From positions 734 to 32,919 of the forward strand of contig PFTR01000101.1 in NCBI GenBank assembly GCA_002789675.1: a DNA stretch of 32,186 nucleotides. Reading direction: 5' to 3'. The position numbers and the translations under genes are program-made. Shown here one piece after another: positions 1-7,177 of the stretch (the stretch's first letter is position 1; every line of letters begins with the position of its first letter). The notes below the pieces were generated by a model. It searched no databases. It was not told the DNA's origin and saw only the letters and a list, made by a program, of their open reading frames with translations. The DNA comes from Alphaproteobacteria bacterium CG_4_9_14_3_um_filter_47_13. GTDB lineage: Bacteria > Pseudomonadota > Alphaproteobacteria > Micavibrionales > Micavibrionaceae.

Positions 1-22
1 AGGCGCATGGAAATAGTGGCCT

Positions 23-59
23 TTAAGAGTCCGTCCCAATACATTACAAATGATTACAG
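23..59. repeat. Direct repeat copy 1 (37 bp)
   Basis: This copy begins TTAAGAGTCC and ends GATTACAG. It matches 95-131 at 34 of 37 positions, with a start-to-start distance of 72 bp. The core GTCCCAATACATTAC is almost unchanged between copies. Its function is unknown; it could be a regulator-binding direct repeat or the remnant of a mobile-element end. Confidence 0.8.
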
Positions 60-94
60 CACGAGATTAAAACCGTGAAGCCGACACTAGAAAG

Positions 95-131
95 TTAAGA
101 GTCTATCCCAATACATTACGAATGATTACAG
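95..131. repeat. Direct repeat copy 2 (37 bp)
   Basis: This is the second copy of the repeat at 23-59. The three differences are two adjacent bases in the TCC/CTA region after TTAAGAGT and one base in the ATTAC(A/G)AATG part. It ends about 65 bp before the -35 box of the orphan promoter at 196-224. Confidence 0.8.
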
Positions 132-195
132 AGCCTTCTAACCATAAGGCGAATAACCTTCTCTGCCTCAAAGGGATCATCACCAAATTTTTTAC

Positions 196-224
196 TTGAC
201 AAATTATGATTATTTTCCTAAAAT
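196..224 (+). promoter_or_regulatory. Orphan sigma70-type promoter
   Basis: The -35 box TTGACA (196-201, perfect), a 17-nt spacer and the -10 box TAAAAT (219-224) form a near-consensus promoter reading rightwards. Transcription would start near 231. No plus-strand gene follows; the next gene, zapE, lies on the opposite strand. It could drive a short non-coding RNA or an antisense transcript, or be a chance match in AT-rich DNA. Confidence 0.45.
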
Positions 225-363
225 GGTCTTGCGTATCCGAAATTATTCTCGTTTGTTTCTTTTACATAATCCGTACGTTTATTGTATTTTTTCTTTCAAA
301 AACGACGAACGAACTGAATACTTTCCGATTTTTCCCTGAAAAAAGAGTACACCCCTCAAAAGC

Positions 364-383
364 ATCCCTGTAACAGCAGGGAT
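364..383 (-). terminator. Possible terminator of the scp/tat/zapE operon
   Basis: A perfect 7-bp inverted repeat, ATCCCTG / CAGGGAT with a 6-nt loop, lies about 70 bp beyond the zapE stop codon. Read on the minus strand the stem is followed by GCTTTTG, a short U-run, so it may act as a weak intrinsic terminator. Confidence 0.4.
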
Positions 384-408
384 CTTCTGACAAACCAGAC
401 TGGATTTC

Positions 409-422
409 TTCCTGCGCAGGAA
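409..422. repeat. 14-bp palindrome in a repeat-like context
   Basis: TTCCTGCGCAGGAA is a perfect palindrome, preceded by CTGGATTTC and followed by TGC. The pattern CTGGAT-TCC-stem-GGAATG resembles the short palindromic intergenic repeats common in proteobacterial genomes. A weaker relative lies at 31823-31839. Confidence 0.45.
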
Positions 423-451
423 TGCTATAGATTTGCAATCAGGCTGATACC

Positions 452-1516
452 CTAACGCCCCAGATACTCAGCGCCCTGCATCTCGATCAACCGACTGACC
501 GTGCGCTGGAATTCAAAACCGTGGTCACGGCCCTGATAAAGCGCTTCGGGCGGCGCGTCAGCGGTCATGACAAGTTTCGCGCGCTGTTCATACAGTGCAT
601 CAATAAGGGTCATCAGACGTTTTGCCTCGTTCCGGCGGTCATATTTCAGGCGCGGAACGCCTTCCAGAAAAACAGTATGATATTGTCTGGCAATCCGCAG
701 ATAATCCTCCGCCCCCAGAGGTCTTTCGCAAAGCTGCGCAAAAGAAAAACGGGCAATACCTTTGGCAACGCAGGAAACGTCAAGGTCACGCCCCTTGATT
801 GTCAATATCTCGTGATAGGATCTGGCATGATCGGTCAGGTGGGAAAATAAATGATCGGCCTTCTTCGTTGCCATCGCGCCCAGCGGCGTAAAATAGACAC
901 CGTCCTCGCGCAAACACTGCAGGCGATAGTCAACGGCGCCATTGAGTTCAACAACCGTAAGCCGCTCCTTTAAAAGTTCGATAAAAGGGATAAATAAAGC
1001 CCGTTGCAACCCGTCCTCGTAAAGCCTGTCCGGTGGCCAGTTGCTGGTAGCAACCACGACAACACCGTGCCTGAACAAAAATGCAAACAGCCGCCCTAAA
1101 ATCATCGCATCGGCAATATCGGTAACATGGAATTCGTCAAAGCACAGAATATCTGTTTCTGCCGCGACTTTCCTTGCATATTTCAAAATAATCGCGCCAG
1201 CCTCTTTGTCCTGCCGCGCTTTGTGCAAAAAATTATGTGTTTCAATCATAAACTCGTGGAAATGGACACGGCGTTTTGTTGTCTCCGGCGGCAGTGCCTC
1301 AAAAAACATATCCATCAGCATCGACTTGCCACGTCCGACCCCGCCCCAGAGATAAAGCCCTTTCGTCCGTTTTTTTCTGGTAAAAATACCGCGTTTTTTC
1401 CCGGTAATCTCCTCATAAAGCTGTTGCAACGCCAGCACAGAGGCTTCCTGATCCTGATCGGGCTGCCACTCTTTTTGTGCCAGTTTCTGGCGATAGACTT
1501 CAAGCGGGGTCAGCAT
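452..1516 (-). CDS. zapE: ZapE/AFG1-family ATPase
   Basis: ZapE (AFG1-like) is a cytoplasmic P-loop ATPase; in E. coli it acts with the divisome, and its mitochondrial relative LACE1/Afg1 acts in protein quality control. The protein is 354 aa from the chosen start. Walker A is GGVGRGKS (residues 58-65) and Walker B is the ILCFDEFH stretch (about 123-130), both typical of the family. An in-frame ATG 13 codons upstream (ending at 1555) is possible, but the sequence after the ATG at 1514-1516 (MLTPLEVYRQKL) matches the usual ZapE start and has a GAGA-type ribosome site. The start lies inside the end of tatC (17-bp overlap), so translation is probably coupled. It is the last gene of the operon. 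Confidence 0.9.
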   Translation of the reverse strand: MLTPLEVYRQKLAQKEWQPDQDQEASVLALQQLYEEITGKKRGIFTRKKRTKGLYLWGGVGRGKSMLMDMFFEALPPETTKRRVHFHEFMIETHNFLHKARQDKEAGAIILKYARKVAAETDILCFDEFHVTDIADAMILGRLFAFLFRHGVVVVATSNWPPDRLYEDGLQRALFIPFIELLKERLTVVELNGAVDYRLQCLREDGVYFTPLGAMATKKADHLFSHLTDHARSYHEILTIKGRDLDVSCVAKGIARFSFAQLCERPLGAEDYLRIARQYHTVFLEGVPRLKYDRRNEAKRLMTLIDALYEQRAKLVMTADAPPEALYQGRDHGFEFQRTVSRLIEMQGAEYLGR

Positions 1517-2282
1517 TTTTCTCGCCACGGCGCACAAGGATAATGGACAGTTCATATAAAGATAAAATCGGAATAGCGAGCAGAATCTGGCTGATAATAT
1601 CCGGCGGAGTCAGAAATGCCGCCACGATAAAGGCAATAACCACCGCATATTTTCGTTTTTTTGCCAGCCCCTGCGCCGTCACCATCCCCGCTTTTCCCAG
1701 TAATGTCAGCAGCACGGGAAGCTGGAAACACAGCCCGAACGCAAAAATCAGAATCATCACCAGATCAAGATACTCGCCCACCCGCGCCTCTAGCTGGATC
1801 GGCAGCACTGTTTCCGCTGCCGTGCTTTGAAACCCGAGGAAAAAACGCCATGCCAGCGGCATCACGACATAATAAACACAAGCCCCGCCAAGAAAAAACA
1901 GAAGGGGCGTGGCAATAAGAAACGGCAGAAACGCTTTCTTTTCCCTGCCATACATTCCCGGCGCGACAAACCGCCATATCTGCATTGCCAGCAAGGGAAA
2001 ACTCAGGAATATCCCCGCAAAAAAAGCCACTTTCATATAGGTAAAAAACGCCTCGGTCAGGCCGGTATAAATAAGCCGTTGTGTTCCCTCCGGCTCCATC
2101 GCATCGGCGAGCGGACGCACAAGAAAGCCGTAAATATCCTCGACAAAGAAAAAACACAGCGCTGTTGCCGCGATCATGGAAGCAAATGACCAGAGCAGCC
2201 GCTTGCGCAACTCCACCAGATGATCGGTCAGGGGAGAGCGCATTTCTTCAAAAGGCTCACTCTGTTCCTGTTCCACTGTCAT
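1500..2282 (-). CDS. tatC: Sec-independent translocase subunit TatC
   Basis: TatC is the multi-spanning core of the twin-arginine translocase, which exports folded proteins across the inner membrane after binding the RR signal peptide. The protein is about 260 aa with six hydrophobic segments. Family signatures visible are HLVELRKRL near the N-terminus, the TEAFFTYMKVA stretch and FGLCFQLPVLLTLLG in the second half. I chose the ATG at 2280-2282 (MTVEQEQ); starts further upstream in the same frame would add an unusual leader and lie deeper inside tatB. The 5' end overlaps tatB by 26 bp and the 3' end overlaps zapE by 17 bp. Confidence 0.92.
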   Translation of the reverse strand: MTVEQEQSEPFEEMRSPLTDHLVELRKRLLWSFASMIAATALCFFFVEDIYGFLVRPLADAMEPEGTQRLIYTGLTEAFFTYMKVAFFAGIFLSFPLLAMQIWRFVAPGMYGREKKAFLPFLIATPLLFFLGGACVYYVVMPLAWRFFLGFQSTAAETVLPIQLEARVGEYLDLVMILIFAFGLCFQLPVLLTLLGKAGMVTAQGLAKKRKYAVVIAFIVAAFLTPPDIISQILLAIPILSLYELSIILVRRGEKNADPA

Positions 2283-2508
2283 CTTCTTTTTTATCATCCC
2301 TATCGGGATCAATGCCATTGCGCAGATCCTCAAGATCATGCTCTTTCATAAAATCGTCAAATTGCCGCGACAGCGCAAATTTCACATACTGAAGCCTGCG
2401 CACACCCCGCCCCAGTACCCGCATCATATCCGGAATTTCTTGAGGGCCGATCACCAGAACAGCCACCGCCATAATCAAAAGCAACTCCGCCCAGCCAAAA
2501 TCAAGCAC
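2257..2508 (-). CDS. tatB: Sec-independent translocase subunit TatB
   Basis: TatB links TatC to cargo and to TatA during twin-arginine export. This is a short form of 83 aa: an N-terminal membrane helix (DFGWAELLLIMAVAVLVIGP), the conserved GP hinge, then an amphipathic helix and an acidic tail. Translation begins at a GTG (2506-2508); no ATG is available in a suitable place. Only 2 nt separate it from the tatA stop, so its ribosome site lies inside tatA. Its tail is much shorter than that of E. coli TatB. Confidence 0.88.
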   Translation of the reverse strand: MLDFGWAELLLIMAVAVLVIGPQEIPDMMRVLGRGVRRLQYVKFALSRQFDDFMKEHDLEDLRNGIDPDRDDKKEDDSGTGTE

Positions 2509-2510
2509 AA

Positions 2511-2699
2511 TTACTCTTTCTTGCTCCCGGTCTTTTTATTTTCAAGCCCCGCTTTGCTCTCATCCTCGTCCTTCAAACCTTTTTTGAAAGATTTAATGCC
2601 CTTGGCCAGATCTTCCATCACATTGGAAATTTTTCCGCGTCCAAATAATAAAAGAACCACAAGAACAATAATCAGTATCTGCCAGATTCCCGGTGTCAT
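2511..2699 (-). CDS. tatA: Sec-independent translocase subunit TatA
   Basis: TatA forms the oligomeric pore-like assembly of the twin-arginine pathway. It has 62 aa: a short N-terminal membrane helix ([16 protein letters not shown]), the FGRGKI hinge and an amphipathic helix with [12 protein letters not shown], followed by a charged tail. Its ATG overlaps the scpB stop by 4 nt (ATGA), the usual coupling in this operon. Confidence 0.92.
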   Translation of the reverse strand: MTPGIWQILIIVLVVLLLFGRGKISNVMEDLAKGIKSFKKGLKDEDESKAGLENKKTGSKKE

Positions 2700-3352
2700 A
2701 ATATATCTTCCTCTAACTCTGCTTCTTCTTCATCAACAGGATCGTTGCTGTCTTCTTCGCTCTCTTCAAATTCTTCGTGACTCTGCCCGAACAGATCTCC
2801 CGTTCCCGGAAGTGTCTCGATCGCCGGACGACGATCCAGCAGACCGGAAGCCTTCAATTCATCAAGGCCGGGAAGATCGCTCATCGCCTCCAGCCCGAAA
2901 TGGTCCATAAAAGTTGTTGTCGTCACCCATGTCAAAGGCCGCCCCGGACTTTCACGTCTGCGCCCCGGTTTGACCCAGCCCGCCTCCATCAACACATCAA
3001 GCATCCCCTTATGAGTTGCAACACCGCGAATATTTTCAATCTCCGCACGGGTCACAGGCTGATGATACGCGATAATGGCCAGCGTTTCCATCGCAGCACG
3101 CGACATTTTCCGCTGCACTTCCTTCGTCATCTGCAAGGCATCCCCCAAATCAGGTGCTGTCCGGAACGCCCAGCTTCCTTCCATCTCGACAAGCTGCACC
3201 CCGCGCCCCTTATAAATTTCCTTCAGCGCCATCAAAAGCCCGCCAACATCCGCCCCCTCCCCCATCCGTTCCCGAATAGCATGAGTCGTCAACGGCTCGG
3301 CAGACGCAAAAAGAAGCGCTTCAAGAACGCGGAGGTCATTTGTACCGTTCAT
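2696..3352 (-). CDS. scpB: Segregation and condensation protein ScpB
   Basis: ScpB is the winged-helix subunit of the SMC-ScpAB complex that organises and segregates the chromosome. The protein is 218 aa. The family core is visible as [16 protein letters not shown] at the N-terminus, the middle motif [19 protein letters not shown] and the IRGV segment, followed by [16 protein letters not shown]. The C-terminal 40 residues are strongly acidic. Its start codon overlaps the RloB-like gene stop (ATGA), so it is coupled to that gene instead of to scpA, its normal upstream partner. Confidence 0.93.
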   Translation of the reverse strand: MNGTNDLRVLEALLFASAEPLTTHAIRERMGEGADVGGLLMALKEIYKGRGVQLVEMEGSWAFRTAPDLGDALQMTKEVQRKMSRAAMETLAIIAYHQPVTRAEIENIRGVATHKGMLDVLMEAGWVKPGRRRESPGRPLTWVTTTTFMDHFGLEAMSDLPGLDELKASGLLDRRPAIETLPGTGDLFGQSHEEFEESEEDSNDPVDEEEAELEEDIL

Positions 3353-3978
3353 CTATTTCTTTCCCCGGCGATCTCTTTTATTTTCTCTACGAGAAGATAT
3401 ATTTTTGTCGTGGACATATCTGTGCCTGCTCTTTCAGCTTCCTGTTCAGCATATTTTGCATTTTGAATGGCGATCTCAGTATAATCTTTAATACAATCAT
3501 ATAAACCTGTCATGGCTTTATTGTATCCCGGCATTTTACTTTTTATATCAGGCTCTATATCTGCATATCTATTCCAGCATCCTAAAGAACGATCAAAATG
3601 TAATAAGATCCAGAATTCAAAGCAGGGTACGGAGTGAATGGCAATAAGTTCTTTTCTACTTTTAATTCGATTTAAAGCTTCTTCATAACTCTTACCATGG
3701 CCATCCTTATCAAAAACACAATAAACAGCATCGAAGGAACCATGCTGTTTATTATATTTTACAGCATCATCCACAACCGTTTTAGGAGAAGAGCGATCTC
3801 CGGTATTATAAATAATGATATTTGCCCCCGATATTTTATAATCGGAGCACATCGCTTTGAAATAGTCCGGCTCTGTTTTCTGCCCTTCGCAAACAATCAG
3901 GATTCTGGTTTTTTGTTCGTCTATTTCCTCTGGACGCAAAAACTTGGACTTTTTTCTGTTCTTGAAATGGTTAGCCAT
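3349..3978 (-). CDS. RloB-like TOPRIM-fold protein (predicted defence effector)
   Basis: The 209-aa protein has the pattern of the RloB family: ILIVCEGQKTEPDYF (residues 26-40, with the TOPRIM-type acidic residue E31), VFDKDGHG (88-95, a D-x-D pair at D90/D92), PCFEFWILLHF (118-128) and a C-terminal MSTTKIYLLVEKI segment. RloB-type proteins accompany an AAA ATPase in the RloAB, AbiL and, more distantly, PARIS anti-phage modules, where the TOPRIM partner is the likely toxic nuclease. I chose the ATG at 3976-3978 (MANHFKNRKK), which overlaps the ATPase stop by 8 nt; a longer in-frame reading to 4095 would run back into the ATPase gene. The DNA is visibly richer in A and T than scpA and scpB. 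Function is inferred from family and pairing. Confidence 0.82.
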   Translation of the reverse strand: MANHFKNRKKSKFLRPEEIDEQKTRILIVCEGQKTEPDYFKAMCSDYKISGANIIIYNTGDRSSPKTVVDDAVKYNKQHGSFDAVYCVFDKDGHGKSYEEALNRIKSRKELIAIHSVPCFEFWILLHFDRSLGCWNRYADIEPDIKSKMPGYNKAMTGLYDCIKDYTEIAIQNAKYAEQEAERAGTDMSTTKIYLLVEKIKEIAGERNR

Positions 3979-5233
3979 TGACCAGTCTTTCAATATCCGG
4001 CAAACCTCCATAGCGCCCCTGTAAATATGCTTTGCGTTTATCTTCGTCTTTGCGGGGCTTATAAGAGAGAAGCGGAATAAGCTGCGTATCACCATATTGC
4101 CCTTTTTCCGTCAACCAGACCTGATCCCGTTCCATATCTTCCAAAATACAAGTTTCATGCCCAGTGAATATAAGCTGGGCATTGTTTTTATTGACATTAA
4201 GATTATGGAATAGACCTATAATCGCTTTTAAAAGTAAGGGGTGAAGACTCTTATTGAGTTCATCTATAGCTAAAATCCAACCTTCTTCTAGAATATCCAA
4301 AAGTGGCGCAGCCAAACCAAACATAATTTGTGTACCGTCTGATTCTTCTGAAAGATCAATCTTATATGAGTGCCCATCTTCCGTTTTATGCACCAAAGAA
4401 ACATCAAATATTTTTTCCTCGGACATTGCTTTGATAATTTCCTGTTTAATTAAATCTGGCATGTCATCTGGGAGATTACTTTCTTCCCATTTTTTTTCAG
4501 AAACTTCAATACCTATAATATTTCTATCAATATTGGATATGAAAGATAAAATATCTTTATGCCTCTGTTCTTCTACAATCAAACGGGCGGTAAATCTCTT
4601 TGGAAACATATTTGGCTCATCTAAAATATGAAAATATTCCTCTATCCAGTCAAAAGGTGCTTTTAACTGTTCTGAATTAAGCTGTACAGCCGTTGATAGA
4701 AATAGCGCATTATCCCGCGTTGCATCCTGCCATGTTTTTTTTTGCCCCGCTAACGAAGGAAAACGCCATTGATAACTTTTCTTCTCTTCATCAAAAGTAC
4801 GTTCAAATAATGTTCGTGCTGTTTCCTTCTCTCCGCCTTGTGGCGTTACATAAAGCCATTCTTCCCAGACTCTTTTCTGATCTACCCGAAAGCCATATTG
4901 GTACATTTGTTTTTTATAAACAAAAATCGCTTCAAATTCACTTGGCTGCTCTCTCGTATTGTTTGAAAATGCAAAAGGTACGGTTTTTATTTGGTCGCCA
5001 CGGGTCTTTTGCACTGCGGACTTTACTACAAAGCCTTTGAAAAAATCCATTGCTTTGATCAAGTTAGATTTTCCAGAGGCATTTGCCCCTAGCAAGACAG
5101 CACTTGTTAAAAGACGCTCAGGAGATTTAAAGCCTGTTTTAAACTCATGGCTTGGCTTTTTGCCAGCAATCATGGAAAAGGTCTGTCTTTCTTTGAAAGA
5201 TCTATAATTTCCAACACTAAACTCTACAAGCAT
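3971..5233 (-). CDS. RloA/AbiLi-type AAA ATPase (predicted defence ATPase)
   Basis: This is a 420-aa ABC-type AAA ATPase of the AAA_15/AAA_21 type. It starts MLVEFSVGNYRSFKE, the usual beginning of this family. Walker A is GANASGKS (49-56), a signature-like stretch is SEESDGTQ (295-302), Walker B is ILAIDE (320-325) followed by NKSLHP, and a switch histidine is in FTGHET (356-361). The tail YLQGRYGGLPDI (403-414) is a hallmark of ATPases paired with RloB. It starts behind a perfect AAGGAGG ribosome site (5241-5247) and a strong hairpin (5251-5289). An in-frame reading up to 5278 exists but would pass through that hairpin and ribosome site. Confidence 0.85.
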   Translation of the reverse strand: MLVEFSVGNYRSFKERQTFSMIAGKKPSHEFKTGFKSPERLLTSAVLLGANASGKSNLIKAMDFFKGFVVKSAVQKTRGDQIKTVPFAFSNNTREQPSEFEAIFVYKKQMYQYGFRVDQKRVWEEWLYVTPQGGEKETARTLFERTFDEEKKSYQWRFPSLAGQKKTWQDATRDNALFLSTAVQLNSEQLKAPFDWIEEYFHILDEPNMFPKRFTARLIVEEQRHKDILSFISNIDRNIIGIEVSEKKWEESNLPDDMPDLIKQEIIKAMSEEKIFDVSLVHKTEDGHSYKIDLSEESDGTQIMFGLAAPLLDILEEGWILAIDELNKSLHPLLLKAIIGLFHNLNVNKNNAQLIFTGHETCILEDMERDQVWLTEKGQYGDTQLIPLLSYKPRKDEDKRKAYLQGRYGGLPDIERLVNG

Positions 5234-5250
5234 ATCATTGCCTCCTTTTA

Positions 5251-5289
5251 AAGGTTGATTTATACACAAAATCCACAAAAATCAACCTT
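5251..5289 (-). promoter_or_regulatory. 11-bp inverted repeat before the ATPase gene
   Basis: AAGGTTGATTT (5251-5261) and AAATCAACCTT (5279-5289) are perfect complements around a 17-nt loop. The structure sits between the scpA stop and the ribosome site of the RloA-like gene, and only a few bases separate it from AAGGAGG. It may be an operator, an RNA hairpin that controls translation or readthrough from scpA, or a scar of insertion. No long U-run follows it. Confidence 0.6.
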
Positions 5290-5319
5290 AAACAGACTTT
5301 CTACATCTCCGTCCGGATT

Positions 5320-6171
5320 TTACCGCGCCGTCCTGATATCTTTTTCCTCACTCACCTCATATAGTTTCTCTGTTGCCGCCCGTAAATAAATAGGTCTGAA
5401 GGCGCCATCCTGCCTGAGTTCGACTTTGCCCTGTTTGGCCAGTTCCAGCCCGACCGTGAAACAGGATGCCAGCGCAGAACGGGCGTAGAGTCTGTCTTTT
5501 ACACCTTCTGGAACGAAGCTCTGCAGGGTTGTCCAGACACTCCATGGCCCTTTGACAGGCAGCTTGCCAAGCATTGTGGTCATGCGGCTCATGGCGGCTT
5601 CCATACTCATCAGCGAAAATGTCGGTAACTCATAATGACTATGCTCCTTGCGCCGGACAATATCGCCATAGGCTTTGAGCAGATCAAAAAGCGAGACATC
5701 ATAAATGGTATCCAGCTTCGTTTTCAGCCCCTCCGGCATCCCGCGCGGAAAAATATCCTGACCCAGTTGCGGCAATCCGAACATCTCTTCAGCAGCCTTT
5801 TGCATGGCTTCAAGACGGCGTAGCTGGAATTGTAAGGCCTCTGCCATGGTTTCGGCATCGACTTCCTCGTCATTCTCGTCACGCGGCAAGAGCAAGCGGG
5901 ATTTCAAATAAGCCAGCCATGCCGCCATGACCAGATATTCCGCCGCCAGTTCAAGCTGGATTTCCTGCGCCCGGTCAACAAAGGCAAGGTATTGCCGCGC
6001 CAGTTGCAATATCGAAATTTTCGCCAGATCAACTTTCTGGTTACGCGCCATCAGCAGCAGAACATCAATCGGCCCTTCAAAGCCGTCAATATTCAGCAAA
6101 AGCGCATCGGCGTCATGCGCGCCCTCAGGCAGCATACGCGGCAAATCTTCCTCAAATTCTATGTCAGCCAT
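5320..6171 (-). CDS. scpA: Segregation and condensation protein ScpA
   Basis: ScpA is the kleisin that bridges the SMC heads. The protein is 283 aa with the family N-terminal signature DGFEGPIDVLLLMARNQKVDL followed by ISILQLARQYLAFV, a mid-region EYLVMAAWLAYLKSRLLLP, and a C-terminal winged-helix segment (VWTTLQSFVPEG ... RSALASCFTVGLELAKQGKVELRQDG). The start overlaps the nagZ stop by 8 nt. The gene is separated from scpB by the two-gene RloAB-like module. Confidence 0.93.
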   Translation of the reverse strand: MADIEFEEDLPRMLPEGAHDADALLLNIDGFEGPIDVLLLMARNQKVDLAKISILQLARQYLAFVDRAQEIQLELAAEYLVMAAWLAYLKSRLLLPRDENDEEVDAETMAEALQFQLRRLEAMQKAAEEMFGLPQLGQDIFPRGMPEGLKTKLDTIYDVSLFDLLKAYGDIVRRKEHSHYELPTFSLMSMEAAMSRMTTMLGKLPVKGPWSVWTTLQSFVPEGVKDRLYARSALASCFTVGLELAKQGKVELRQDGAFRPIYLRAATEKLYEVSEEKDIRTAR

Positions 6172-7177
6172 TCTTCAAATTCCGGTTTACCCAGGAAACA
6201 GAGCGGTTATAGCGCATTATGGCAGGGTTTGTCATCTTTTGTGCGCGTTTTGCCACGAGTTCCATTTCCGGCATACTTCCATTGCAATGGAGCACGACAT
6301 CACAACCTGCCCGCAGAACCATATCGGCGCGGGCACCGGCATCACCCATGGACTCCAGCGCCCCCATACAGATATCATCGCTCAACAACAAACCGTCAAA
6401 GCCGATATCGCCGCGAATGACATCCTTGATCACCTTGCGCGAGCACGAAGACGCCGCACGCGCATCAATATCTGTATAAACAATATGGGACACCATCCCC
6501 CAGACGGCTTCGGACAGCGCCCGCGTCAGCAACTCCTTGAAAGGCACAAAATCAATCTTGCGCATTTCACGATGGGACGCATTTACAACGGGCAAATCGG
6601 CGTGACTATCCTGCCCTGCCCGGCCCTGCCCCGGCAAATGTTTGACCACAGGAATAATCCCTGCCCGCAGAAGCTCCCGGCACATGGCAGAGCCTAATAC
6701 CGCGACCATTTCAGGATCGGCAGAATAGGCTCTGTCACCAATCGCCTTATGGGTATCCACTGACAACACATCCATGACTGGCGCGCAATTCACAGAGAAT
6801 CCGTTCTCACGCAGTTCATCGGCCAGCACCGCCATTGTTTTCTGTAAATACTCATGCCCTTTGGCAAAATTATTCTGGAACGCTTCACCAAATTTCTGTG
6901 CCGCCGGATAGTCTTTCCAGTGTGGGGGCTTGAGACGCTGCACCCGTCCACCTTCCTGATCGACCAGAACAGGTACGTTCCGCCCCATACAGTCATGCAG
7001 ACTATCAACCAGTTTTTTAAGCTGCTTTGGCTCTACGCAATTACGGGAAAATAAAATAAAGCCCAGCGGATCAGCCTGTCTAAAAAAATCCTTTTCTGCC
7101 TTGAGAAGTTTTTCACCCGACAAACCAAAGATTACGGCAAGCGGTGCTTTTTCCTGTCCTTCAATCTTTAACAACAA
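6164..7177 (-). CDS. nagZ: Beta-N-acetylhexosaminidase NagZ (GH3)
   Basis: NagZ is a cytoplasmic GH3 enzyme of peptidoglycan recycling that releases GlcNAc from GlcNAc-anhydroMur peptides. Motifs: DQEGGRVQRL (73-82), the loop KHLPGQGRAGQDSH (179-192) with the catalytic DSH histidine, and the nucleophile region SDDICMGAL (266-274). I place the start at TTG 7175-7177: a GGGAGG ribosome site (7183-7188) lies 5 nt upstream. The in-frame ATG at 7270 would overlap the SPOR gene by about 110 bp and add a leader unlike the family. From the TTG the protein is 337 aa, the normal length. KHLPGQG has Gln where the family commonly has His. Confidence 0.9.
   Translation of the reverse strand: MLLKIEGQEKAPLAVIFGLSGEKLLKAEKDFFRQADPLGFILFSRNCVEPKQLKKLVDSLHDCMGRNVPVLVDQEGGRVQRLKPPHWKDYPAAQKFGEAFQNNFAKGHEYLQKTMAVLADELRENGFSVNCAPVMDVLSVDTHKAIGDRAYSADPEMVAVLGSAMCRELLRAGIIPVVKHLPGQGRAGQDSHADLPVVNASHREMRKIDFVPFKELLTRALSEAVWGMVSHIVYTDIDARAASSCSRKVIKDVIRGDIGFDGLLLSDDICMGALESMGDAGARADMVLRAGCDVVLHCNGSMPEMELVAKRAQKMTNPAIMRYNRSVSWVNRNLKNG

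Larger units (their letters stand above)
1..451. other. Gene-free left end with repeats and regulatory signals
   Basis: I find no convincing protein gene in this stretch. It is AT-rich and holds two near-identical direct repeats (23-59 and 95-131), a consensus-like promoter on the plus strand (196-224) with no obvious gene behind it, a terminator-like hairpin (364-383) and a 14-bp palindrome (409-422). The only plus-strand reading frame near the promoter (223-339, 38 codons) begins inside the -10 box, so that promoter could not express it from its first ATG. Confidence 0.7.

Noticed and set aside
223-339. 38-codon plus-strand frame after the orphan promoter
   Set aside because: Its ATG lies inside the -10 box, it has no ribosome site, and its composition (Phe, Tyr, Asn-rich) looks like translated AT-rich non-coding DNA.
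1500-2282. Gln at the position of the E. coli TatC membrane glutamate (CFQLP)
   Set aside because: I recall this residue as common in alphaproteobacterial TatC, so it is not a sign of defect.
2777-3466. 229-codon plus-strand frame opposite scpB
   Set aside because: It is antisense to the well-supported scpB gene and has no family features or ribosome site; it is a shadow frame.
6343-6381. Gln in place of His in the NagZ KH-x-PG-H-G loop (KHLPGQG)
   Set aside because: The catalytic DSH histidine and nucleophile Asp are present, so this looks like natural variation, not an inactive enzyme.
5927-6697. 256-codon plus-strand frame opposite scpA/nagZ
   Set aside because: It runs across two real genes on the other strand and has Cys/His/Arg-rich, non-protein-like composition.
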